DNA of 64,000 nucleotides from Ga0077527 sp964531455 (lineage in GTDB: Bacteria > Pseudomonadota > Gammaproteobacteria > Burkholderiales > SG8-41): the NCBI GenBank assembly GCA_964531455.1, contig CAZHFZ010000005.1:30043-94042 (forward strand), given 5' to 3'. Below the pieces are notes generated by a model. That model was not told the DNA's origin and searched no databases. It was given only the letters and a program-made list of their open reading frames with translations. The position numbers were made by a program, and so were the translations under genes. Below are positions 8,961 to 17,160 of this stretch, piece by piece. Position 1 is the stretch's first letter, and each line of letters begins with the position of its first letter.

Positions 8961-10556
8961 ATGGCCGCCAAACTCCTCGTTTACCTCTCCGCAGCCGGCG
9001 TCGTAGTGACGCGCACCCGGGGCAGCCGCATTACCGATCCCGAACGTTTCGGCAACGACGAGGCCGGCATAGAGTCCTTCCGCCAATACGCTTTGGCCAA
9101 CAATTCAGCGCCGGCGTTTCTGCTGGTCGACGCGATCGAAGAAGACTATCGATTCGAAACGCTGCCGCATGCGTCGGGCTCCGACCGCGACCAGATGGTC
9201 GAGCGCAAACTGCGCCAGCACTATCGCACTTCACAGTTCAGTTCAGCGCATCTTGTGGGAAGGGACAGCACCAAACGGCGCGATGACCGGTTCCTGTTCT
9301 GCGCACTGACCAACCCGGATCTGATCGCACCCTGGCTCGGCGTACTGACCGCAGCCGGCCACCCTATAGGCGGCGTATTCCTGTTGCCTCTGGTGATGCC
9401 GCAACTGGCCGCCTCGCTTGAGCCCAAAACGGTCAACCTGCTGTTCGCAGGCACTTTGGACACCGGTGTCCGTCTCGCATTTTTCCGTGAGGGCGGGTTC
9501 CGCTTAAGCCGCCTTAGCCGCGCCGACACTGCAGTCAGTGGTTTGCCGCGCGCAATCCTTGACGAAATCACCAACACCCGCCTTTACCTGCATGCGCTGA
9601 GGGCAGCCACGCTGGATGAACCGGCAACCGTAATACTGCTGGATCATGCAGACGTGCTTGAGCCGACGGTGCAACTGATCCACTCGGAGAGTCCGGCCCT
9701 GACCTGCCGCCTGGTCGGCAGCGCCGAACTTGCACAGCGGCTGAAACTGTCGCAGGAACTGATCAAAAGCACTCCGGAAAGCATCTTTCTGCAGTTGCTG
9801 GCCACCAAAATACCGGACAGCAACCTTGCGGCCCCGGCGATTACCGCCGGCTACCGCCGGCTGCGCACCAGACAGCAGATCTACATGTCCAGTGCAGCTG
9901 TTGCGGTGATGGGTATCTGCTGGACGGGTTACAACCTGTTGCAGCAATTTACGCTGGACGAAGAGCGCGGGGACTTTATACGGCAAACCGCCCGGGTCAA
10001 TGCCGAATACGAGGCGGTGACGCGACAGTTTCCGTCGGCACCAACCTCAGCTGAAAACCTGAAACGCACTACCGAACTTGCAGAACAACTTCAGGCCGCA
10101 GGGAAAACGCCGGTCCAGTTCTACACCCTGCTGTCACGGGCGTTGGCTCCGGATCCCGACCTTGTGCCTATAGAAATTACCTGGCAGCACTCGCCGAACG
10201 AAATTACAGGCACTGATCGCGGGACTGAAGCACCCACCGCCAATCGCACCGGAGGGCCCGCCGCGCCGCCTGCACCGCCGCCCGGAACCCCACCAGGAAG
10301 CAGTGTGCGCAAACAAAGCGGACTGATCGCTGGCGAACTGCGCAATTTCCGTGGTGATTTTCGCGATGCCATCAACCGCATCAACCGGCTTGCCGACCGG
10401 CTGCGGGCAGACCCGGCAGTTGAACAGGTCCGGGTCACGCAACTGCCGCTGAACGTCAATCCCGGGCTGGCGCTGACCGGCAGCACTGCAGAAACGCCGG
10501 CGCAGGGCGGCTCCACTGAATTCCGGCTGATTGTTGTGATGAAACCCGCATCATGA
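8961..10556 (+). CDS. mshI: MshI-like pilus assembly protein (PilM/PilN or GspL-like)
   Basis: A 531-residue protein. Its first about 300 residues look like a soluble actin-like PilM/MshI domain; one transmembrane helix follows at about 311-332 (YMSSAAVAVMGICWTGYNLL), then a periplasmic PilN/GspL-like portion with a Pro-rich insertion (about 430-450). MshI-type proteins link the platform and ATPase to the periplasmic alignment complex. It lies between mshG and the mshJ-like gene, overlapping the latter by 4 bases (ATGA). Sequence identity to characterised MshI cannot be judged by eye, so this rests on architecture and order. Confidence 0.7.
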   Translation: MAAKLLVYLSAAGVVVTRTRGSRITDPERFGNDEAGIESFRQYALANNSAPAFLLVDAIEEDYRFETLPHASGSDRDQMVERKLRQHYRTSQFSSAHLVGRDSTKRRDDRFLFCALTNPDLIAPWLGVLTAAGHPIGGVFLLPLVMPQLAASLEPKTVNLLFAGTLDTGVRLAFFREGGFRLSRLSRADTAVSGLPRAILDEITNTRLYLHALRAATLDEPATVILLDHADVLEPTVQLIHSESPALTCRLVGSAELAQRLKLSQELIKSTPESIFLQLLATKIPDSNLAAPAITAGYRRLRTRQQIYMSSAAVAVMGICWTGYNLLQQFTLDEERGDFIRQTARVNAEYEAVTRQFPSAPTSAENLKRTTELAEQLQAAGKTPVQFYTLLSRALAPDPDLVPIEITWQHSPNEITGTDRGTEAPTANRTGGPAAPPAPPPGTPPGSSVRKQSGLIAGELRNFRGDFRDAINRINRLADRLRADPAVEQVRVTQLPLNVNPGLALTGSTAETPAQGGSTEFRLIVVMKPAS

Positions 10557-11164
10557 ACAGCGAAGAACTCAAGGCCCTGCGCCTGCCGCTGCTCGTGCTT
10601 CTGACAGTCATCGCGCTGGCAGCAGGGGCCATTTATTACACCGACCTGCAGGTCAAGCAGGCCGCTACAGCACTGAACCAGCAAAAAGCTGCATTCCAGA
10701 CCGCACAGTCGCGCATGCGCCAGTCCGGCGACGAAAAAAACACCATTGTCCAGTATGTTGACAAGTACCGTGACCTGGAAAAAACCGGATTTGCCGGGGA
10801 AGAACAGCGTATCAACTGGCTCGATGCCCTGCGCAATGCCAACAGCAAGGCGGAACTCTTCGGTGTGAACTACCAGATCGGCGTACAACACCCCTATCCG
10901 TATGCCAACGAATTCAACTCGGGCGCCATCACGTTGCAGGAAACCATCATGGAACTCGACATGCGATTGCTGCATGAAGGCGACTTGCTGCGCTTCCTTG
11001 ATGCCTTGCGCGCGCAGCAGGTCGGCCTTTTTCATGTAAAGGAATGCACGCTCCTGCGCACTGATCGCACCGAAACTCTGCGCAATCAACCTTACCTGAG
11101 CGCCAAATGCGATCTCGCGTGGATCACTGCACGGCCGGGCACGGTCGCACCGGGAGGCCGATGA
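10553..11164 (+). CDS. mshJ: MshJ/PilO-like bitopic pilus alignment protein
   Basis: A 203-residue bitopic protein. A short cytoplasmic tail precedes one transmembrane helix at about 10-30 (LPLLVLLTVIALAAGAIYYT), then a coiled-coil-prone segment rich in Gln/Lys/Ala, then a compact alpha/beta domain. This is the architecture of PilO/GspM/MshJ. The overlap with the mshI-like gene upstream (ATGA) and the next gene downstream (ATGATGA) suggests translational coupling. Function is inferred from size, topology and position. Confidence 0.7.
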   Translation: MNSEELKALRLPLLVLLTVIALAAGAIYYTDLQVKQAATALNQQKAAFQTAQSRMRQSGDEKNTIVQYVDKYRDLEKTGFAGEEQRINWLDALRNANSKAELFGVNYQIGVQHPYPYANEFNSGAITLQETIMELDMRLLHEGDLLRFLDALRAQQVGLFHVKECTLLRTDRTETLRNQPYLSAKCDLAWITARPGTVAPGGR

Positions 11165-11721
11165 TGAGATCCGTGCTGCTCATGCTGGCATTGCTCTTGC
11201 CCACCACCGTCTATGGCGCCGAAACGCTCGGCCGCCTGTTTTTCAGCCCCGATCAACGCGCCCAGCTCGACATGCTGCGCACAAAACGGGTAGTCGCCTC
11301 ACAGACCAAGGAAGAGCCTCCGCCTGAAGTCGTGACCTACAATGGCATCGTGCGCCGCAGCGACGGTAAAACGACTGTCTGGGTAAACAATCAGGCACTG
11401 TCTGAAGCAGACCTGCGCGACAAACCAGCCATCGCCGGACGTGTCAGCCGTGATGGAAAAATAGTGCTGCAGGCCACGCAACCGGGTACCGCGAGGACGC
11501 AATTGAAGGTGGGACAAAGCGCGGAGTTGTTGTCCGGTCAGGTCGCCGAGTCGTACAACGCGGCAGCCAACACTGCCGCACGCGCCCCCAAACCCGAAGC
11601 CGTGCCCAAAACCGCACCTTCAACCGCGGGCAAAGACAGCGAAACGCCCACCAGAGGCGCGCAGCCTGAACGGGCAGGCGACGGCACACCGCCTGCAACG
11701 GCGCCGACAACGCGCCCCTGA
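11161..11721 (+). CDS. mshK: secreted MshK-like pilus accessory protein
   Basis: A 186-residue protein starting at ATG 11161, inside the stop of the upstream gene. It has a clear Sec signal peptide (RSVLLMLALLLPTTVYGAET, probable cleavage after YGA). The mature part has VTYNGIVRRSDGKTTVWVNN and later IVLQATQPG, resembling the small beta domain of PilP/GspC/MshK proteins, which couple the inner-membrane complex to the secretin. The tail (from about residue 125) is Ala/Pro/Thr-rich and probably disordered. The mshK name is by position and fold impression only. Confidence 0.6.
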   Translation: MMRSVLLMLALLLPTTVYGAETLGRLFFSPDQRAQLDMLRTKRVVASQTKEEPPPEVVTYNGIVRRSDGKTTVWVNNQALSEADLRDKPAIAGRVSRDGKIVLQATQPGTARTQLKVGQSAELLSGQVAESYNAAANTAARAPKPEAVPKTAPSTAGKDSETPTRGAQPERAGDGTPPATAPTTRP

Positions 11722-11731
11722 GTCTGGCCTG

Positions 11732-12904
11732 ATGAAACGCGCCATCGTCCTGCCGAGGCATGCGCCGGCGAAACGGCAGCGCGGAGCAGCCTTCCTCGTA
11801 CTGGCGTTGATGGTTGGCATTGCCGCAACCGCGCTGATCATCAGTGCTGGCACGACCGCCAATGACAAAACCCGCGCTGCAGAGAAAACCGCGAAGGCAC
11901 TGGCTACAGCACGTGAAGCGCTCGTCGCATTTGCGGTCAGCGTACCCGATACGGCACGTCCCGGTGATCTGCCCTGCCCGGCAACAGACTACACAACGGG
12001 TATTGCCGCAGGCCCGTGCGACTCAATGACTTCGCGGCTGGGCTATCTGCCGTGGAAAACGCTTGGCCTGCCCGACCTTCGCGACGGCAGTGGAGCCCCG
12101 TTGTTGTATGCCGTATCCAACGGATTCAAAAACAGCAACCGCCTCCCGGCAAATACCAATCCACTCAACTCGGATACTCCAGGTGAATACTCTGTGAATG
12201 GTGAAAATGCCATTGCCATTGTTTTTGCACCAGGCCCCCCCATAGGCGCCCAGGATCGCAACGCCACCACATTCAACCGGGCGAACTTTCTTGAACTCAG
12301 CAATGCCGATGTCAACACCACTTTTGAAAACTCGGCCGAGTCGGGCACCATCAACGATCGTCTGATCTGGATTACGCCGCGTGCTTTTTTCCCAACAATC
12401 GAGATGCGCGCCATGCGTGTGGCGCAGAACCAGTTGCAGCATTATTTTTCTGTAACGGGCCGCTATCCAAGATCGAATCGCTACATGAGTGACACTACTT
12501 GCTGGACCACCGGCGGACGTCTCCCGTACGAACTGCCGATCGCCTCGGGCGGCCCCAATCCCTGTTTGTCCGGAGGCAATGGTGCGACCGCTGGATACTG
12601 GACTCAGGCGTGGCCCGCCTGGTTTTTCGCTCATTACTGGGATTACGTCATTCATTATGCAGTGGCAGACGCCTGCACCACGAATCCGGGCACGCCGTGC
12701 GACGGGGTCACAGGAACTTATTTGCGTCTCAATGGCATCGACGGAACAAAGGTGCTGATGATCCGCCAAGGCATCCCCAACGGACAGTCCCGACCCTGCA
12801 CCGCCCCCAGCCAATGCCTTGATGACACCGAAAACCGCGACAGTGACCGGGATTACGTGACACCCGTTGCGGGTAATGACAAACTCACCGTGATCGCCCC
12901 ATGA
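11732..12904 (+). CDS. PilX/GspK-like minor pseudopilin-like protein
   Basis: A 390-residue protein whose N-terminus (RQRGAAFLVLALMVGIAATA) resembles PilX/GspK-type minor pseudopilins: basic residues, a Gly, then a hydrophobic helix without the usual Glu at +5. In MSHA loci MshP occupies a similar place. The body has DLPCPATD and YLPWKTLG, which recur as LPCPDTD and LPWQTLG in the next gene, so the two ectodomains are probably related. Cysteines are frequent in the second half, suggesting disulphides outside the membrane. It overlaps the next gene by 4 bases (ATGA). Partner identity and adhesive function are unknown. Confidence 0.85.
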   Translation: MKRAIVLPRHAPAKRQRGAAFLVLALMVGIAATALIISAGTTANDKTRAAEKTAKALATAREALVAFAVSVPDTARPGDLPCPATDYTTGIAAGPCDSMTSRLGYLPWKTLGLPDLRDGSGAPLLYAVSNGFKNSNRLPANTNPLNSDTPGEYSVNGENAIAIVFAPGPPIGAQDRNATTFNRANFLELSNADVNTTFENSAESGTINDRLIWITPRAFFPTIEMRAMRVAQNQLQHYFSVTGRYPRSNRYMSDTTCWTTGGRLPYELPIASGGPNPCLSGGNGATAGYWTQAWPAWFFAHYWDYVIHYAVADACTTNPGTPCDGVTGTYLRLNGIDGTKVLMIRQGIPNGQSRPCTAPSQCLDDTENRDSDRDYVTPVAGNDKLTVIAP

Positions 12905-13611
12905 CCCTACGCGCCGGACAAACAGGTTTTTCATTCATAGAACTCGCAGTCGCGTTGTTCATCATGACACTGCTGCTCGGCAGTATCCTGGTGCCGCTCG
13001 CCACGCAGGTCGAGCAGCGACAGAATGCTGAATCATTGCGGATACTCGAAGAAGTCCGCGACGCGATGCTGGGCCATGCCATCGCCAACGGCCGCCTGCC
13101 CTGCCCCGATACCGACGGCAACGGCACGGAGAACATCGCAGGCGGCGTATGCACGTCGATTACCAGTGGCATCGCCCACGGCACGCTACCCTGGCAAACC
13201 CTGGGTGTCGGTGCAGGTGATGCCTGGGGCAATCGCATCCGTTACGCGGTCCGCTCCGAGTATGCGCAGAGCAGCACATTGTTTTCACTGACATCACCAA
13301 ACCCCGCAAGCACCACCTATCCGCAGGTGTGCGAAACATCCGCCTGCACCGCGACGCTGACCACTCTGGCTGTCGCCGTGCTGGTGTCCCACGGTAAAAA
13401 CGGCTGGGGCGCCACCAATGCGGCATCGGCAACGACTTATGCGGCCCCGACCAGTCTTAATGAACTTGCGAACACCATCGTTGACCGCGATTTTGTCAGC
13501 CGGATTTCAACATCAGCAGACTCCACCGCGGGCGAGTTCGACGACGTTGTGCTGTGGTTGCCGGTCTACACCCTGTTCAACCGCATGGTGACAGCAGGCA
13601 AGCTGCCTTAA
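12901..13611 (+). CDS. prepilin-like protein with canonical N-terminal methylation site (MshO-like position)
   Basis: A 236-residue pseudopilin. The cleavage/methylation motif G|FSFIELAVALFIMTLL has Glu at +5, as prepilin peptidase and pilus assembly require. The ectodomain carries GRLPCPDTDGNG, GTLPWQTLG and WGNRIRYAV, plus paired cysteines. It is last in the plus-strand pilus run and overlaps its upstream neighbour by 4 bases. The stop at 13611 faces the histidine kinase gene on the other strand 10 bases away. Minor-pilin role is well supported by the motif; the exact Msh letter is not. Confidence 0.9.
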   Translation: MTLRAGQTGFSFIELAVALFIMTLLLGSILVPLATQVEQRQNAESLRILEEVRDAMLGHAIANGRLPCPDTDGNGTENIAGGVCTSITSGIAHGTLPWQTLGVGAGDAWGNRIRYAVRSEYAQSSTLFSLTSPNPASTTYPQVCETSACTATLTTLAVAVLVSHGKNGWGATNAASATTYAAPTSLNELANTIVDRDFVSRISTSADSTAGEFDDVVLWLPVYTLFNRMVTAGKLP

Positions 13612-13621
13612 AGGTGGCGGC

Positions 13622-15352
13622 TCAGGAATGACGGCTGAGCTCGAAACAAACACGGCCCTCAGAGTTGTCAGTCAACTCAAGTTGATACCCCGACTTGGCG
13701 GCAAAGGCTGCGGCCTGGTATAGCCCCACCCCCAGCCCGCTTTCGGACGGAACCGGGCTGCGGAACAGGGATCGCACAATAGCTGCCGGCACTGGCTCTC
13801 CGTTGTCGCAGATCCGCAGCAGCGGCCCTGAATGCAGTGATACATGCACCTGAAGTTCACCACCGGGCCTGACTTTGTAAAGCGCATTTTCGAGCAGGGT
13901 GTCCGCCGTGCTGTCAAACAATTCGGCCGGCAGACGCATGTCTTGCGCAAGGTCAGCAGCATCAAAAACCACGGCACGGCCGGCATAACGCGCCTGTAAT
14001 CCCTGCCACCACAATGCTGCGTCAATATCACTGACCGTGGATACCTCAGGGGCTCTCAGCTTTTCCAGGGTCGCGCTCAGGCGCTGGGTAATATTCGGCA
14101 ACTGCCTCTGCACCAGCGCGCGAAATGCAGCCTCGTCAGCGCCGCGCATTTCCGCCGCAGCACAGATCGAGCGCAGCGATTGCAGCAGATTCTTCACATC
14201 ATGCGTCAGGCGCGCGCCCGTTTCGTAAATGGCCTGCGTGTAGGCGGACTGTTGCCGCAATTGTTCGCGGCGCTGGGCCTCATAGAAATGCCCCACCATC
14301 TGCATCAGCAACCGCTGGTGCAACAGGATCGCCGGCGACAATGTACGGGATGCATATACTTTCAGATGCATCACTGCAGTTTCATGTTCTTCGGTATGGC
14401 CGGTCAACTCACCGACTTCGCCAGAGGACTGCGCCGTGACCCAGCCATAGCCTTTGACCCAGGGCAAATCAAGCATGTCGGTCAGCGCCGCGCGCAGAAA
14501 ATGTTCAGGCCGGGTCTCCGTCTCGGCAAGACTCGCCAGACGGCGCATGCGTTGCTCAAAAGGCAGGCCCAGACCGAGGAGATAACGCGACAACAGTGCG
14601 CCGATTCCGCTGAAGCCGGCGCGCGGATTCCACAGCCACGACAGCCCCAGCATCAATGCCGCCATCACCAGCAGGGCCTGTGTAACCCCAATCAGATACT
14701 CGCCGTCACCATGAACAATCTGCTGGTGGAGAATGACAAAACTTCCCAGCGCGAGCACGATGGCCAGCAAAAACAGCATGACCGTATAAATTAGATCGAC
14801 AACCATCGGTGCGCCGCGCAGACGTTGTCCGCCGGGGATCACCAGAATAATCAACGGCAGCGCAACCATGCCGTAGCGCACAAAATTCTCCACCCTTTGG
14901 GTCACGGCAATGTTTGCATCCAGTTGCGGCAGTACCCACATCAGCAGCATCGCGACCAGGTAAACAGCGGCGATCAGCGCACCCAGACGCTCGCCGCGGA
15001 TCAATGTCGCGGGAACGCTGCCGCCGATCAATCCGAACAGAGCGGCGATCCACACTGCAATGAGCCACCAGTTGCCGGAGAACGCAAAAACAGTGCCCAT
15101 ACCCAGCACCGCCAGCGCATGGACCAGATGGATGCGCTGTTCACCGCGCCATACCGGCTGCCAGATCAGGAACAGGCCGAAATGGGCCATCATCAGGCCG
15201 CGCGCCCACCAGTCATTCAAACTCCAGGCCATTGCGCCATGCAGCGTGAGCAGCATAAACGCCAGCAATGCGTTCTGATGCCGCGCCGTCATTGACCCGG
15301 CCACACGTAGCGCGGCAGGCTGTTTCTCATCATTCCCCGGGTCTGTGAGCAT
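13622..15352 (-). CDS. membrane-bound sensor histidine kinase
   Basis: A 576-residue kinase. About 8 transmembrane segments fill the first about 250 residues. A GAF-like region follows. The phosphorylation site is ARLTHDVKNLLQSLRS (His near residue 390), the N box is DTLLENALYK, and the ATP lid is ICDNGEPVP then SGLGVGLYQAAAF. The intact boxes predict an active kinase. The HDVKN H-box resembles PrsK/PilS-like kinases. No response regulator is adjacent. The sigma-54 activator at the other end of the pilus operon is the obvious candidate partner, which is inference. Its start lies 51 bases from the divergent permease gene. Confidence 0.9.
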   Translation of the reverse strand: MLTDPGNDEKQPAALRVAGSMTARHQNALLAFMLLTLHGAMAWSLNDWWARGLMMAHFGLFLIWQPVWRGEQRIHLVHALAVLGMGTVFAFSGNWWLIAVWIAALFGLIGGSVPATLIRGERLGALIAAVYLVAMLLMWVLPQLDANIAVTQRVENFVRYGMVALPLIILVIPGGQRLRGAPMVVDLIYTVMLFLLAIVLALGSFVILHQQIVHGDGEYLIGVTQALLVMAALMLGLSWLWNPRAGFSGIGALLSRYLLGLGLPFEQRMRRLASLAETETRPEHFLRAALTDMLDLPWVKGYGWVTAQSSGEVGELTGHTEEHETAVMHLKVYASRTLSPAILLHQRLLMQMVGHFYEAQRREQLRQQSAYTQAIYETGARLTHDVKNLLQSLRSICAAAEMRGADEAAFRALVQRQLPNITQRLSATLEKLRAPEVSTVSDIDAALWWQGLQARYAGRAVVFDAADLAQDMRLPAELFDSTADTLLENALYKVRPGGELQVHVSLHSGPLLRICDNGEPVPAAIVRSLFRSPVPSESGLGVGLYQAAAFAAKSGYQLELTDNSEGRVCFELSRHS

Positions 15353-15403
15353 TGTGATTGGCTATACTCTCGCAACAGTTGAATCAAACATCCGGCAAAT
15401 ATC

Positions 15404-16168
15404 TTGCACATCACCACCATCGGCAAATACACGGCTCTGGAAGCCCTGCGCACCCGGGTTCCGGCCACAGCGTTGTTGACGCTCGTGCTGCTGCTATGCG
15501 CCAGCCTGTTTGTCCGTGAACTCGCGGTCACCGAGGCCCCCCGCTTCCAGATCACGTTCTACGCCGCTGCCGCCCGCCTGTGCGCCGTATTCCTGACCAG
15601 CGTGTATGTTCTGGCCAGCATCAGCAGGGAATTCAATGACAAGGGGCTGGAGGTCGTGCTCGCGCTGGACGTACCCCGCTCCCATTATATCTGCGGCAAG
15701 CTCGCCGGCTTCATGCTTGCGGCCCTCCTCATCGCAACGGTTGTTGCGCTGCCGTTATGGGTGCTGGCCCCGGCTGCGGCAGCCTCTATCTGGACTGTAT
15801 CGCTGGTGATTGAACTTGCACTCGTCGCGGCACTGTCGCTGTTCTGCGTGGTCACGTTCAGTCAGTTGCTGCCGGCCGCCGGGTTTGTTGCCGCGTTTTA
15901 CCTGCTCGCCCGCAGCATCGACGGCATGCGCCTGATGAGTACGCATCCGATCAGCGGCGCCGACACCCCGTCGCAGCAGGTCATGACTGCATTGATCGAA
16001 ACCCTGGGTTATCTGCTGCCGGCACTGGATCACTGGACGGCCACCACCTGGCTGGTTGATGTCGCTCCGGAACCTTCCGTGCTGGCCGGCATCGCATTGC
16101 AGGGCTTCATTTATCTGGCGCTGCTGACCTGCGCGGCGCTGTTCGACTTCCACCGCCGGGGACTTTAA
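15404..16168 (+). CDS. ABC-2-type transporter permease without adjacent ATPase
   Basis: A 254-residue polytopic protein with about six hydrophobic helices and the early motif REFNDKGLEVVLALDVPR, as in ABC-2/NatB-type permeases (cytoplasmic loop before the second membrane pair). The start is TTG 15404; no ATG gives a full-length product and no strong Shine-Dalgarno is seen. A TATACT box at 15373-15378 lies in the divergent spacer. No ATP-binding subunit is in the window. It is followed with 1 base between by the TPR-like gene and then the pilin. In Myxococcus an ABC transporter (PilGHI) supports type IV pili, so a pilus link is conceivable but not shown. Confidence 0.8.
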   Translation: MHITTIGKYTALEALRTRVPATALLTLVLLLCASLFVRELAVTEAPRFQITFYAAAARLCAVFLTSVYVLASISREFNDKGLEVVLALDVPRSHYICGKLAGFMLAALLIATVVALPLWVLAPAAAASIWTVSLVIELALVAALSLFCVVTFSQLLPAAGFVAAFYLLARSIDGMRLMSTHPISGADTPSQQVMTALIETLGYLLPALDHWTATTWLVDVAPEPSVLAGIALQGFIYLALLTCAALFDFHRRGL

Positions 16169-16169
16169 G

Positions 16170-16916
16170 TTGGCAACACCGTTCCGCAGCGGCGAGGAGC
16201 GCTCTCTACGCGCGGTTCCCCTTGGGGTTCCGCTGCTGCTGGTTTTGGCATTGGCACTGCAGCTGATCTGGCACAGCCTTCAAGCACCGCCGGTCGCACG
16301 CGCCGATGCCCTGCCGCTGCCGCCCTCAGCAACAACAATTCGTGCAGCCAGCTTCGGCGAATCCATTGCCGCTGCGCAATTGATGCTGCTGCAACTGCAG
16401 GCATTCGACAACCAGCCTGGCATCAGTATTCCGTTTGCCGATTTGGATTACGAACGTGTGCTGGGTTGGCTGAACACCGCACTCGTACTCGATCCGCGCA
16501 GCGGTTACCCGCTCATGATGGCCTCACAGCTCTACGGTCAGGTTCAGGACATGACCAAGCAACGCCAGATGTGCGAATTTGTGCACGCCCGCTTTCTCGA
16601 AGCTCCGGACCTGCGCTGGAGATGGCTGGCCCATTGCGCCATCATGGCCAAACACCGCCTGCAGGATCCAGAGCTGGCCTTGCGTTATGCCACGGAAATC
16701 ACCCGGCATGCCGGCACAGCTTCAACCTGGGCGCGCCAGATGCGCATCTTCATTCTTGAGGACATGGGTGAAATCGGCAGTGCCAAGATATTGCTTGGGG
16801 GGTTGCTGGCTACCGGTGAAGTCACCGACCGCAGTGAATTGAATTTTCTGACTGAACGGCTGATGGCCATGGAATCCTTGGAAAATCAGTCCAGTACGAC
16901 GAAAAATCGACGTTGA
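16170..16916 (+). CDS. membrane-anchored TPR-like protein of unknown function
   Basis: A 248-residue protein I do not recognise. One hydrophobic N-terminal segment (LGVPLLLVLALALQLIW, about 18-36) would anchor or export it. The rest is helical with TPR-like spacing (ERVLGWLNTALVLDPRSGYP; DPELALRYATEITRHAG). The start is TTG 16170, 1 base after the permease stop, so the two are probably translationally coupled. It lies upstream of the pilin but is separated from it by a 244-base AT-richer region with its own promoter. A partner role for the permease is inference. Confidence 0.75.
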   Translation: MATPFRSGEERSLRAVPLGVPLLLVLALALQLIWHSLQAPPVARADALPLPPSATTIRAASFGESIAAAQLMLLQLQAFDNQPGISIPFADLDYERVLGWLNTALVLDPRSGYPLMMASQLYGQVQDMTKQRQMCEFVHARFLEAPDLRWRWLAHCAIMAKHRLQDPELALRYATEITRHAGTASTWARQMRIFILEDMGEIGSAKILLGGLLATGEVTDRSELNFLTERLMAMESLENQSSTTKNRR

Positions 16917-17098
16917 TAGTCGTGTACTCGTCGATCCGTACACCTCAAAAACTTCGTATGTGAGTGCATACTTTCTATAGTTAAAACATCCTATAAATTT
17001 TTCCTTTTAAATCAAATGCTTATGGCGTTTATTTAATGAGGCGTCCCATACCCCTCCTATCATCGTGTAAAAATTCAAATTGACTACTGATCACATGG

Positions 17099-17114
17099 TG
17101 GTACGGACTTTGCA
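17099..17114 (+). promoter_or_regulatory. sigma-54 (-24/-12) promoter of the pilin gene
   Basis: TGGTACG-gact-TTGCA matches the consensus TGGCACG-N4-TTGCA with one difference. The invariant GG (17100-17101) and GC (17112-17113) are separated by exactly 10 bases. Transcription would start near 17125, giving a leader of about 36 bases with AAGGAG ahead of ATG 17161. The 16917-17098 stretch upstream is AT-richer and could hold activator sites; I did not find a clear paired enhancer. Confidence 0.85.
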
Positions 17115-17160
17115 ATCTTACCCACACCAAAGTCCGCCATTACGCGGTAAGGAGACAAAA

